This document shows, piece after piece, positions 47,711 through 56,076 of a stretch of 64,000 nt of DNA (its first letter is position 1; every line of letters starts with the position of its first letter). The notes beneath the pieces were generated by a model, which worked only from the letters and a program-made list of their open reading frames with translations, searched no databases and was not told the origin of the DNA. Location of the stretch: NCBI RefSeq assembly GCF_020537505.1, contig NZ_JAJBMO010000010.1:48541-112540 (forward strand), read 5' to 3'. Position numbers and translations under genes: made by a program. The DNA comes from Blautia glucerasea. Lineage in GTDB: Bacteria; Bacillota; Clostridia; Lachnospirales; Lachnospiraceae.

Positions 47711-48226
47711 ATGAAGAAAATTTTAATCCATTTACTGAAACCTCTTTCTTTTCTTCCTGCAATTGTGATGATGTATGTGATCTATTCATTTTCAGCCCAG
47801 ACAGGGGAGGTGTCCGGGGCCTTAAGCTATGAGGTCAGCTACCAGATTGTAGAAACCAAGAATGAAGTTCTAAACGAAAACAAATCTTATGATGAGCTTG
47901 CTTATTCTGCAAGTTCCATTGAATTTTATGTCCGAAAGGCAGCTCACATGACAGAGTATTGTCTGCTGGCCATTGCCATTTCTTTTCCTCTCTATGTCTA
48001 TGGCGTAAGAGGAATCTGGCTGATCCTGCTGGCAGGGGTGATCTGCGTGGGCTTCGCCGGATTTGACGAATACCACCAATCCTTTGTGTCAGACCGCGGT
48101 CCTTCTGTGAGAGATGTAGGAATCGACAGCATCGGTGTTACTGTTGGAATCCTGCTGGTACAGGCATTCTGCTGGTCCACCCTACATAACCCAAGTGGGA
48201 AACGTCGGCGCAGAAAAAGGCGCTAA
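47711..48226 (+). CDS. VanZ-like family membrane protein, possibly leaderless
   Basis: 171 aa. Four membrane helices, with family features YSFSAQTGEVSG near residue 26, VRKAAHMTEYCLLAIAISF, and GFAGFDEYHQSFVSDRGPSVRDVGIDSIGV. VanZ proteins occur near glycopeptide resistance genes but most are stand-alone with unknown function. The C-terminus is strongly basic (GKRRRRKRR). No ribosome binding site precedes ATG 47711, and the -10 hexamer ends only 7 bp before it, so the mRNA may be leaderless. Element B begins 5 bp after the stop. Confidence 0.8.
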   Translation: MKKILIHLLKPLSFLPAIVMMYVIYSFSAQTGEVSGALSYEVSYQIVETKNEVLNENKSYDELAYSASSIEFYVRKAAHMTEYCLLAIAISFPLYVYGVRGIWLILLAGVICVGFAGFDEYHQSFVSDRGPSVRDVGIDSIGVTVGILLVQAFCWSTLHNPSGKRRRRKRR

Positions 48227-48231
48227 ACAAG

Positions 48232-48323
48232 GAGCCAAAACATGCTCCGCGAGTTTTACCCGCTATCGCGGCAGTTGCCAAGGTCTCATGCAAGCATGGA
48301 CTTTGGCTCGTCGCTCGCGTAAA
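48232..48323. repeat. Palindromic intergenic element, copy B
   Basis: About 92 bp matching element A over its whole length. The core is an imperfect hairpin GCCAAGGTCTCATGC, AA, GCATGGACTTTGGC (about 48276-48306). It lies between the VanZ stop and a bidirectional terminator. Confidence 0.65.
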
Positions 48324-48328
48324 TTTAA

Positions 48329-48366
48329 AACAGGCTTCCGGATCGTTTTCATCTGGAAGTCTGTTT
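48329..48366. terminator. Bidirectional terminator
   Basis: AACAGGCTTCCGGAT and ATCTGGAAGTCTGTT form a 13-15 bp imperfect stem; TTTTTATA follows on the plus strand and TTTTAAATTTA on the minus strand. It separates the VanZ gene from the convergent 48386-48865 gene. Confidence 0.8.
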
Positions 48367-48385
48367 TTATATACTTATATGAATT

Positions 48386-48865
48386 TTATTCCTTTTCATC
48401 CTCATTTGCATCCCCAAGCTGGTTCACCAGGTTGGCACGCTCTGCAATAGACATCTTTTTTCCCTGGAACGGACTGCTCTGCGCAGCGGCTGTTTTCTGA
48501 GCTTCCCCTGCTTCTGGCTCTGTTCCAGAAAGCTGTGATTCACCCCCAGCCTCCTGTTCCTTCTTTGCCTTGCTCAGCTTCATGCTGTTTCTAAGTCCGC
48601 TTACCACAAACACCACGCCCAGCACAATAAACACAATTCCAGCCACCATAAATCCCGGACTGCTGCCTTCTGTTCTTTTTATCACATCCTGACAAAGCGA
48701 AACGCCAAGATAAGCCACGTAAACGCCTGCCAGGATCATGATCAGATAGGTTCGCATAGGAACTCCGCTTTTGGGATTCTCCCCACCAGCTTTTTCCTCG
48801 GAAGCAGCTGCACTTATATTCTCGTTTCTCTCCCCCTCAGGGCTCTTGTTCTCGAAATCTTCCAT
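48386..48865 (-). CDS. Two-helix membrane protein of unknown function
   Basis: 159 aa. Charged Glu/Ser/Ala N-terminus, membrane helices at about 39-58 (YLIMILAGVYVAYLGVSLC) and 71-92 (FMVAGIVFIVLGVVFVVSGL), then a Lys/Glu/Gln-rich cytoplasmic tail ending ERANLVNQLGDANEDEKE. The tail SIAERANLVNQLGD recurs, as far as I recall, in unnamed Lachnospiraceae proteins. It lies 36 bp after the ABC exporter genes and probably shares their transcript. No function assigned. Confidence 0.65.
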   Translation of the reverse strand: MEDFENKSPEGERNENISAAASEEKAGGENPKSGVPMRTYLIMILAGVYVAYLGVSLCQDVIKRTEGSSPGFMVAGIVFIVLGVVFVVSGLRNSMKLSKAKKEQEAGGESQLSGTEPEAGEAQKTAAAQSSPFQGKKMSIAERANLVNQLGDANEDEKE

Positions 48866-48901
48866 CCTTCATCCTCCGTTCTTTTTCCGCAGTTTCTTCT
48901 A

Positions 48902-50644
48902 TCAGGAAACCGCAAACTGGCTCTCATACAGGTTCGCATAGAAGCCCTTCTTCGCCAGCAGTTCCTCATGCCTGCCCTGCTCAATAATATTTCCATCCTT
49001 CATAACCAGGATCAAATCTGCCTCCCGAATGGTGGAAAGACGATGTGCAACAATAAAACTGGTTCTTCCCTCCATCAGCTCTGCAAAAGCCTTCTGGACC
49101 TTCACTTCTGTACGGGTATCAATAGAGGATGTGGCCTCGTCCAGGATCAGCATAGCCGGGTGCATCAGCATAACCCTTGCAATACAAAGGAGCTGCTTCT
49201 GTCCCTGGGAAATATTTCCGCCGCCCTCTGAGATCAAGGTATTGTAGCCGTTTGGCATACGCTTGATAAAGCTGTGGGCATGTGCATGCTTAGCAGCCTC
49301 CATAACCTCTTCCAAAGTCGCATCTGGCTTTCCGTACGCAATATTCTCACGGATGGTTCCCGCCTTCAGCCAGGTCTCCTGAAGCACCATACCAAAGTTT
49401 CGTCTCAGACTGTCACGAGTCAGTTCTCTTACCGGATAACCGCTTATCTTGATCTGTCCCTTATCCACATCATAGAATCTCATAAGCAGGTTGATCATAG
49501 TGGTCTTACCACATCCCGTCGGTCCTACAATGGCAATTCGCTGTCCAGGTTTTACGTCAATGGAAATATCGGTAAGCAGCGGAACCTCTTTTCTGTAGGA
49601 GAAAGAAACATTCTCCACACTTACACGGCCGTCCGCTTTTTCCAGTTCTACAGCGCCTGAAGCATCTGGCTCCTGTACAGGTGTATCAATAAAGTCAAAC
49701 AGACGTTTCGCGCAGGCCAACGCATTCTCAAGCTCTGTGATAACGCCTGAAATCTCATTGAAAGGCTTGGTATACTGGTTGGCATAGTTCAGAAAACTGG
49801 TCAGCTGTCCCACCGTCATGCCGCCCTTAATTACCGTAAATGCACCAAAAATTCCAACTGCAGTGTAAACAAGACCATTAACAAAACGTGTAGACGGGTT
49901 TGTAATAGAGGAAAAGAAAATGGCCTTAATTCCGCATACCCGAAGCTCTTCATTTACTTTTCCAAAACGCGCATTTGCCCTCTCCTCATAGGAAAAAGCC
50001 TGCACAATCTTCTGATTTCCAACAAGCTCCTCCACGATAGAGGTCATCTCAGCCCTCTTCTCAGACTGCTCCTGGAACATACGGAAGGTTCTGCTTGCAA
50101 TAAAGCTTGCCACAAACAGGGAGATCGGGGTAAGTAAAATAACGATCACCGCGATCTTCACACTGATGGAAAGCATAAATCCAATGGTTCCAAAGATGGT
50201 CAGAACACCGGTAAACAGCTGGGTAAAGCCCATAAGAAGACCATCTGAAAACTGGCTCACATCGGAAACAATTCGGCTTAAAATATCTCCTGGCTGGTTG
50301 GCATCAATATAAGATACTGGCACCTCCTGAAGATGGGCAAAAGCCTGGCTTCGTACATCCTGTACCACACTGTAGGTAACCTGGTTGGTAAGAAGGTTCA
50401 TCACCCACTGGGAAACTGCATTTCCCACAACGATCACAGCCAGAGTACCAAGCACCTTCAAAAGTCCGGCTACATTTACATTTCCAGGCCCTACGATATT
50501 GTCCACACCGTTACCAATGAGAATTGGTGTATACAAAATAAATGCAACGGTGACAAGCGCTGTAAGAAGCATAATGATAATTTTTGCTTTGTAAGGGCTG
50601 ATAAATTTCAGCACTCTTTTCATGGTATCTTTATTCTTTCCCAT
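48902..50644 (-). CDS. ABC exporter half-transporter, second subunit
   Basis: 580 aa. Six-helix membrane domain (1-320) fused to an ATPase. Walker A VGPTGCGKTTMINLL, Walker B MLILDEATSSID with catalytic Glu, switch His in IVAHRLST. The signature is NISQGQKQ instead of LSGGQ. With its partner it should form a heterodimer in which this altered signature faces the partner's weak site. It overlaps the partner gene by one base (TGATG). Likely substrate class is drugs or lipids, not readable from sequence. Confidence 0.87.
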   Translation of the reverse strand: MGKNKDTMKRVLKFISPYKAKIIIMLLTALVTVAFILYTPILIGNGVDNIVGPGNVNVAGLLKVLGTLAVIVVGNAVSQWVMNLLTNQVTYSVVQDVRSQAFAHLQEVPVSYIDANQPGDILSRIVSDVSQFSDGLLMGFTQLFTGVLTIFGTIGFMLSISVKIAVIVILLTPISLFVASFIASRTFRMFQEQSEKRAEMTSIVEELVGNQKIVQAFSYEERANARFGKVNEELRVCGIKAIFFSSITNPSTRFVNGLVYTAVGIFGAFTVIKGGMTVGQLTSFLNYANQYTKPFNEISGVITELENALACAKRLFDFIDTPVQEPDASGAVELEKADGRVSVENVSFSYRKEVPLLTDISIDVKPGQRIAIVGPTGCGKTTMINLLMRFYDVDKGQIKISGYPVRELTRDSLRRNFGMVLQETWLKAGTIRENIAYGKPDATLEEVMEAAKHAHAHSFIKRMPNGYNTLISEGGGNISQGQKQLLCIARVMLMHPAMLILDEATSSIDTRTEVKVQKAFAELMEGRTSFIVAHRLSTIREADLILVMKDGNIIEQGRHEELLAKKGFYANLYESQFAVS

Positions 50645-52377
50645 CAGCGGTTCACCTCCTGTTCGGAAAGCTGTGACAGACAGATTTCTCTGTAGACCTC
50701 ACAGGATTCCATAAGTTCTTTGTGGGTTCCCACACCAACCAGCTCCCCATCGTCCAGGACCAGGATCTTGTCTGCCTGCTTGATGGAGGTTGCTCGCTGG
50801 GAAACAATAAACACCGTCATTCCTTTGGTCTGCTCATGAATAGCATGACGAAGAGCTGCATCTGTGGCAAAGTCAAGAGCAGAAGCACTGTCATCCATGA
50901 TCAGGATCTCAGGATCTCCCACCAGTGCCCTTGCTATGGTAAGGCGCTGGCGCTGTCCTCCGGAAAGATTGGAACCTCCCTGGCTTACCATGGTATTTAA
51001 GCCTTCCGGCTTGCTGTTTACAAAATCCCTTGCCTGTGCAATGGAAAGAGCACGCTGGATTTCTTCCTCTGTAGCATCCTCTTTGCCCCACTTCATATTG
51101 TCGCGGATGGTCCCCTTAAACAGAACCGCCTGCTGGGGTACCATGCCAACCTTTTTACGAAGCTGTGAAAACGGATATTCTTTTGCATTATTTCCATCAA
51201 TTACCACATTACCGGAAGTCACATCATAGAAACGTGGGATCAGGTTCACCAGAGTAGATTTACCACATCCTGTACCGCCGATGATACCGATGGTCTCACC
51301 TGGCTTTGCAGTAAAGGAAATATGGGAAAGTGCCGGCTCCTGGCTGCCTGCATAGGTAAAGCTCACATCCTCAAAGGCAACTCTTGCAGCATTCTTTCGC
51401 TCTGCCTGAACACTGCTGCCCTCGTCCGTGAGAGACGGCTGTGTATCCAGAACCTCGTTCAGACGCACACCGGAAGCCATGGCCTTTGTCACAGCTACGA
51501 TCAGGTTTGCAAGGGCGATCAGTGCGATCAGAATCTGGTTCATATAGTTTACAAGGGCAACCACTTCACCCTGTGTAAGAATGCCCACAGACACTTCCCT
51601 GCTTCCATACCAGAGAATTCCAATAATGGCAAAGTTCATGATAACTGTAGTGGCCGGATTCAGAAGTGCGGAAATTTTTCCCGCTCTTACCTGCACCTTG
51701 GTGTAAGCATCATTTACTTCTGAAAATTCTTTATATTCTTCCTGCTGTCTTCCAAAGGCTCTTACCACTCTGGTACCCACATGGTTCTCTCTGGTGATTA
51801 GGGAAATCTTATCCAGGGAGGACTGGGCCTTTTTGTAAATCGGCACTGTTGTACGCATAATTCCGTAAATTACAATCGAAATCACCGGAACTGCGATCAG
51901 GAAGATCAGACCGATCTTCACATCAATGGTAAAGGACATGATCACCGCACCCACAACAATAAAAGGGGAACGAAGGAACAGACGCAATACCATGTTCACA
52001 CCGGTCTGGGCCTGGTTCACGTCATTGGTGATCCTGGTCACAAGGGTAGGAGTTCCAAGCATATCCAGCTCTCTGTAGGAAAGCTTGCTAATATGGGAAA
52101 ATAACTCTTTACGAAGGGCGGTACTGAATCCCATGGCTGCCTTCGCGGAGAAATACTGTGCTGTCAGGGAACATACAAGACCGATCGCTCCAAGCAGTAC
52201 CATGATCACGCACTGATGCCAGATATAGGCATTGTCCTGATTCTTAATGCCGATATCCATGATTCTTGCTACAACCAGAGGCACGATCAGCTCAAAGGTG
52301 GCCTCCAGCATTTTGAACAAAGGAGCCAGAAAGCTTTCTTTCTCATAGCCTTTCAAAAATTTAATCAATCTTTTCAT
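50644..52377 (-). CDS. ABC exporter half-transporter, first subunit with degenerate ATP site
   Basis: 577 aa. Membrane domain (MKRLIKFLKGYEKESFLAPLFKMLE) fused to an ATPase: Walker A IIGGTGCGKSTLVNLI and intact signature NLSGGQRQRLTIARAL. Walker B ends ILIMDDSASALD, with Asp for the catalytic Glu, and the switch residue is Gln in IVSQRATS where His is usual. This matches the degenerate subunit of heterodimeric exporters of the BmrCD/TM287-288 type. It begins 6 bp after malQ and is translationally linked to the second subunit. Confidence 0.88.
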   Translation of the reverse strand: MKRLIKFLKGYEKESFLAPLFKMLEATFELIVPLVVARIMDIGIKNQDNAYIWHQCVIMVLLGAIGLVCSLTAQYFSAKAAMGFSTALRKELFSHISKLSYRELDMLGTPTLVTRITNDVNQAQTGVNMVLRLFLRSPFIVVGAVIMSFTIDVKIGLIFLIAVPVISIVIYGIMRTTVPIYKKAQSSLDKISLITRENHVGTRVVRAFGRQQEEYKEFSEVNDAYTKVQVRAGKISALLNPATTVIMNFAIIGILWYGSREVSVGILTQGEVVALVNYMNQILIALIALANLIVAVTKAMASGVRLNEVLDTQPSLTDEGSSVQAERKNAARVAFEDVSFTYAGSQEPALSHISFTAKPGETIGIIGGTGCGKSTLVNLIPRFYDVTSGNVVIDGNNAKEYPFSQLRKKVGMVPQQAVLFKGTIRDNMKWGKEDATEEEIQRALSIAQARDFVNSKPEGLNTMVSQGGSNLSGGQRQRLTIARALVGDPEILIMDDSASALDFATDAALRHAIHEQTKGMTVFIVSQRATSIKQADKILVLDDGELVGVGTHKELMESCEVYREICLSQLSEQEVNR

Positions 52378-52383
52378 TTTCTT

Positions 52384-53904
52384 CTACTGCTCCTGAATTC
52401 GTCCGTATAACCGGGTCATGGCGTAAATTCTCTGAATGATCTCATCCGTAAACTGACCTCTTGTAAGACGCCATTTCCAGTTGTCTCCCAGTGTGGAAGG
52501 CATATTCATTCTGGCCTCGTTTCCAAGGCAGAGATAGTCCTGCAAAGGTACGACGCAGACTTCCGCTACAGATGACTGCGCAGACCGGATCAGACCCCAG
52601 ACACACTCATCTGTGTCTTTTCCCTCACAGGCTGTATACTGATTCACATACTCCCTGTTGGACTGGGTAAGGTTTCCAAACCAGCCCTTTGTAGTCTCAT
52701 TGTCATGAGTTCCAGTGTATACAATACAGTTCTTGTCATAGCGGAAAGGAAGATATACGCTCTCACCGCTTTCATCAAAGGCAAATTGAAGTACCTTCAT
52801 ACCGGGATAACCAGACTTGGCCAAAAGCTCCCTGACGCTGTCTGTAAGGAATCCCAGATCCTCTGCGATCACATCCAGATTATTAATATTCTCCTCCAGA
52901 ACCTTGAACAGTTCTATTCCCGGTCCTTTCTCCCACTTTCCGTTCTTGGCAGTCCTGTCCCCATAAGGAACTGCCCAGTACTCGTCAAAGCCACGGAAAT
53001 GATCGATCCGGACCTTATCATACAGCTTCATGCAGTGTGTCATGCGAAGAATCCACCAGCTATAGCCGGTTTTCTTATGATATTCCCAATTATACAGCGG
53101 ATTTCCCCACAGCTGTCCAGTTGCGGAAAAAGCGTCTGGCGGGCATCCTGCCACCGCTACCGGAGTTGCCTCCTGGTCGAACTGGAACAGATCCGGGTTC
53201 GCCCATGCATCTGCACCGTCAAAAGCCACATAAATGGGAAGATCACCGATGATCTTAATGTCCCTGTCATTTGCATATTTCTTCAGCTGGCTCCACTGGC
53301 GGTAGAACCAGAACTGCTGAAATGCATAGAAGCTGATGTCCTCCTTCAGTTCCTTTCCCACCTTTTCAAGTGCCTCAGGCTTACGTGTCTTTAAGTCTTC
53401 CGGCCACTCATTCCAGGCGATTCCCTCCAGGCTGTCCTTCACAGCCATATACAGGCAATAGTCTGCAAGCCAGAAGTCCTGTTCCTTCTCAAAGGCTTCC
53501 ATCTCCTCATGGATCAGCTGAAGCTCTTTGTTCGTTCCATCCATCTGGTAAAAACGTCTGTAAGCCTTTCGAAGAAGGGAAAATCTGGAAAGATAAACCT
53601 TCTCATAGTCCACATAGCTCTTGCTTCCGCCCCAGTCACAGTCTGCGCATTCTGCTGCTGTAAGAAGGTCTCTCTGGATAAATTCTTCCAGATCAATGAA
53701 ATAGGGATTTCCTGCAAAGGTGGAAAAAGACTGGTAAGGGGAATCCCCGTATCCGGTCGGTCCAAGTGGCAGGATCTGCCAGTATTTCTGTCCCGCCTGT
53801 GCGAGTTGATCTACAAAAGCGTAAGCTTCTTTAGAAAAGCATCCGATTCCATAGTTGGAAGGGATGCTGGATATAGGCAATAAAATACCGCTGGCTCTCA
53901 TCAT
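52384..53904 (-). CDS. malQ: 4-alpha-glucanotransferase
   Basis: 506 aa, GH77. Disproportionates maltodextrins. Seen: SSIPSNYGIGCFSKEAYAFVD near the start, GDLPIYVAFDGADAWANPDLF, the nucleophile segment VRIDHFRGFDEYW (about 300), acid/base Glu in VIAEDLGFLTDSV (about 345) and YTGTHDNETTKGWF. ATG 53904 with AGGAGG is preferred over the upstream frame start at 53934. A promoter at 54040-54069 gives a leader of about 130 nt that includes palindromic element F. The ABC exporter genes follow after 6 bp. Confidence 0.95.
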   Translation of the reverse strand: MMRASGILLPISSIPSNYGIGCFSKEAYAFVDQLAQAGQKYWQILPLGPTGYGDSPYQSFSTFAGNPYFIDLEEFIQRDLLTAAECADCDWGGSKSYVDYEKVYLSRFSLLRKAYRRFYQMDGTNKELQLIHEEMEAFEKEQDFWLADYCLYMAVKDSLEGIAWNEWPEDLKTRKPEALEKVGKELKEDISFYAFQQFWFYRQWSQLKKYANDRDIKIIGDLPIYVAFDGADAWANPDLFQFDQEATPVAVAGCPPDAFSATGQLWGNPLYNWEYHKKTGYSWWILRMTHCMKLYDKVRIDHFRGFDEYWAVPYGDRTAKNGKWEKGPGIELFKVLEENINNLDVIAEDLGFLTDSVRELLAKSGYPGMKVLQFAFDESGESVYLPFRYDKNCIVYTGTHDNETTKGWFGNLTQSNREYVNQYTACEGKDTDECVWGLIRSAQSSVAEVCVVPLQDYLCLGNEARMNMPSTLGDNWKWRLTRGQFTDEIIQRIYAMTRLYGRIQEQ

Positions 53905-53951
53905 ATATTCCTCCTGTCTATTACTGCCCACCACTTACAGCACCACCCCTA

Positions 53952-54008
53952 CAATGCACAAAGATCATGCTTTACATGATTTCCCACCGGGCTTTTGGTG
54001 CGCAGTAA
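53952..54008. repeat. Palindromic intergenic element, copy F
   Basis: Similar to the middle of element E: ATGCACAAAGATCATGCTTT, then CATGATTTC. Hairpin ATCATG/CATGAT at about 53972-53988. Transcribed within the predicted malQ leader. Confidence 0.5.
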
Positions 54009-54039
54009 TATATTTTGGTATTATAACTATTATCCGTTT

Positions 54040-54069
54040 ATTATACTGCCTTCATACATAATCGGTCAA
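54040..54069 (-). promoter_or_regulatory. malQ promoter
   Basis: Minus strand TTGACC (54064-54069), 18 bp, TATAAT (54040-54045). Confidence 0.55.
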
Positions 54070-54095
54070 CAAGATAAAATACACTTCTAAAAAAA

Positions 54096-54124
54096 CAGGC
54101 ACCCGGAAAAATTCCGAATGCCTG
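54096..54124 (-). terminator. Terminator of the opp operon
   Basis: Minus-strand CAGGCATTCGGAA/TTCCGGGTGCCTG hairpin followed by TTTTTT (54090-54095), about 60 bp after the oppA stop. Confidence 0.88.
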
Positions 54125-54183
54125 TCTTTCCCTTGGGCATCACATTTATGTACTGCCCAAAAGCTTCTATTCTTTTACCTGGA

Positions 54184-55839
54184 TTATTTCTTGCTTGTGT
54201 AACCGAAGAAGAAGTATCCAAGTGGTGTGTAGTACATACCGTCAATGTCTGGATTGAGCATGTATGGCTGTGTATAGAAATAGATCGGAGCAAGTACGCT
54301 GTCCTGTCCAATGAGGATATCCTCAGCTTCGTGGAATGCTTTCATACGCTCTTCTGGATCAGAAGTAGCTTTTGCTGCATCGATGGCTGCATCATAGTCT
54401 GGGTTGGAGTACTGAGCGTCGTTGTTGCCGCCGTCTGTGTACCACATATCCAGGAATGAGCAAGGATCATTGTAGTCTGCGATCCAGCCGTTACGGGCAA
54501 TCTGGAAGTTACCATCTTTTCTGTTCTGAAGGAATACGTTCCAATCCTGGTTATTCAGGTTAACTGTTACGCCAAGCTCTGTCTGCCACATGTTCTGAAG
54601 AGCCTCACCGATCTTCTTGTGGTTATCAGCTGTGTTGTACAGATACTCTACAGTCGGGAAGCCTTCGCCGTTCGGATAACCAGCGTCTGCAAGAAGCTGA
54701 CGGGCCTCTTCGCAGTTAGCCTCATAATCCTCATCGGAAATGCTGTAGTAAGAACCGCCTACTGTACGGAAGTCATCACTACCAGCACCAGCTGCATCAT
54801 TTACACCGTTCGGTACATATCCGTCAGCCGGAACCTCACCAGCCTGAGAAACGTTCTCTACGATGTAGTTACGGTCGATTACAAGTGAGAATGCTTTACG
54901 GATGTTAGGGTCAGAGAAAACTTCGTCCTCTGTGTTGAAGCATACATAGTAGGTTCCAAGGTAGTCACCAATCTCAAGCTCGCCAGAAGCAAGGTAGGTC
55001 GGGATCTCGTCTACAGGAAGGTTCTCGATGAAATCAAGCTCGCCGTTGTTGTAACCTTTAAGCATTGCATTGTTGTCATCAAGAAGTGTAAACTTGATGG
55101 TATCCGGTCCAAGGTTCTCATAGTCATAGTAGTTCTCATTCTTCTCCATGGAGATGTAAGCGTTGTGAGACCACTCTGTCATTTTGTATGGTCCATTACC
55201 AATGTAGGTGCTTGGATCAAATGTCCAGTTGTCACTGCTCTCTACCATATCCTGACGAACTGGGAAGGTTGCCGGGAATGCCATGATTTCTTCGAAATAT
55301 GGGCAGTCATAGGTAAGGTCGATCTGAAGAGTCTGATCATCAACTGCTGTGATTCCAAGAGTGCTTGGATCGGCGCTTCCATCAGCAACTGCGTCATATC
55401 CTTTTACCATGTCGATCATGTAGCAGTAATCTGCTGCTGTCTCAGGATTTGCAAGACGCTGCCATGCATAAACAAAGTCACCAGCTGTTACAGCCTGTCC
55501 ATCAGACCATTTGATACCATCACGAAGTTTGATGGTGTAAGTAACTGTACCATCTTCGTTCTCTGCTTTTTCCCAGGACTCAGCCTGTCCAGGAGCTGTG
55601 ACAGCATTTCCTTCGCCATCATTTACCCATTTCGCAAGACCTTCGAACATGTGGTTGCACATGATAGCTCCGTCAACTGCAGAATTCAGTGCAGGGTCGA
55701 TTGTCTGTGGTTCAGATGCGATACAAAGATTCAGATTGAATCCCTCGTCAGATGCTGTATCCTCAGCGAATACAGGAGTAGCTGCCATGCTTACTACCAT
55801 AGCTGCAGTCAGTGCCATAGACATAAACTTTCTTCTCAT
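54184..55839 (-). CDS. oppA: Oligopeptide ABC transporter substrate-binding protein
   Basis: 551 aa, SBP family 5. Captures peptides for the OppBCDF permease. LNLCIASEPQTIDPALNSAVDG, HMFEGLAKWV, YTIKLRDGIKWSDGQAVTAGDFVYAWQRL and a C-terminal YFYTQPYMLNPDIDGMY are typical. The signal peptide ends MAATPVFAEDT, an AxA signal peptidase I site; there is no lipobox cysteine, unusual for a Gram-positive binding protein, which is normally lipid-anchored. ATG 55839 has AAGGAGG. It is the last gene of the operon, 237 bp after oppF, separated by palindromic element D. Confidence 0.92.
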   Translation of the reverse strand: MRRKFMSMALTAAMVVSMAATPVFAEDTASDEGFNLNLCIASEPQTIDPALNSAVDGAIMCNHMFEGLAKWVNDGEGNAVTAPGQAESWEKAENEDGTVTYTIKLRDGIKWSDGQAVTAGDFVYAWQRLANPETAADYCYMIDMVKGYDAVADGSADPSTLGITAVDDQTLQIDLTYDCPYFEEIMAFPATFPVRQDMVESSDNWTFDPSTYIGNGPYKMTEWSHNAYISMEKNENYYDYENLGPDTIKFTLLDDNNAMLKGYNNGELDFIENLPVDEIPTYLASGELEIGDYLGTYYVCFNTEDEVFSDPNIRKAFSLVIDRNYIVENVSQAGEVPADGYVPNGVNDAAGAGSDDFRTVGGSYYSISDEDYEANCEEARQLLADAGYPNGEGFPTVEYLYNTADNHKKIGEALQNMWQTELGVTVNLNNQDWNVFLQNRKDGNFQIARNGWIADYNDPCSFLDMWYTDGGNNDAQYSNPDYDAAIDAAKATSDPEERMKAFHEAEDILIGQDSVLAPIYFYTQPYMLNPDIDGMYYTPLGYFFFGYTSKK

Positions 55840-55936
55840 TACTTTTCCTCCTTTATGCTTTTTGCGCCGCATGAGAGATGAGAACCGACGCTTGTATTAA
55901 TCAGTTCTTACATGAAGAACGTAATACCGAATGGAT

Positions 55937-56073
55937 ATGTCTGCTTACGCAGACATTACTATGAAAGTCAGCTATTCCGCGTCTCTGGCGCTCCCACAGC
56001 TGCTGCCCGCATATCCATGAACCCACTCATGCAAACATGGCTCATTCATGGCTTCCGTACGGGACCTTCATAG
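55937..56073. repeat. Palindromic intergenic element, copy D
   Basis: Bounded by inverted arms CTATGAAAGTC (55959-55969) and GACCTTCATAG (56063-56073), only 3 bp from the oppF stop. Inside is CCATGAA...CATG...CATG...TTCATGG; beside it ATGTCTGC/GCAGACAT hairpin (55937-55956). Parts resemble element B (CATGCAAACATGGCTC against CATGCAAGCATGGACT). Confidence 0.55.
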
Positions 56074-56076
56074 TAT

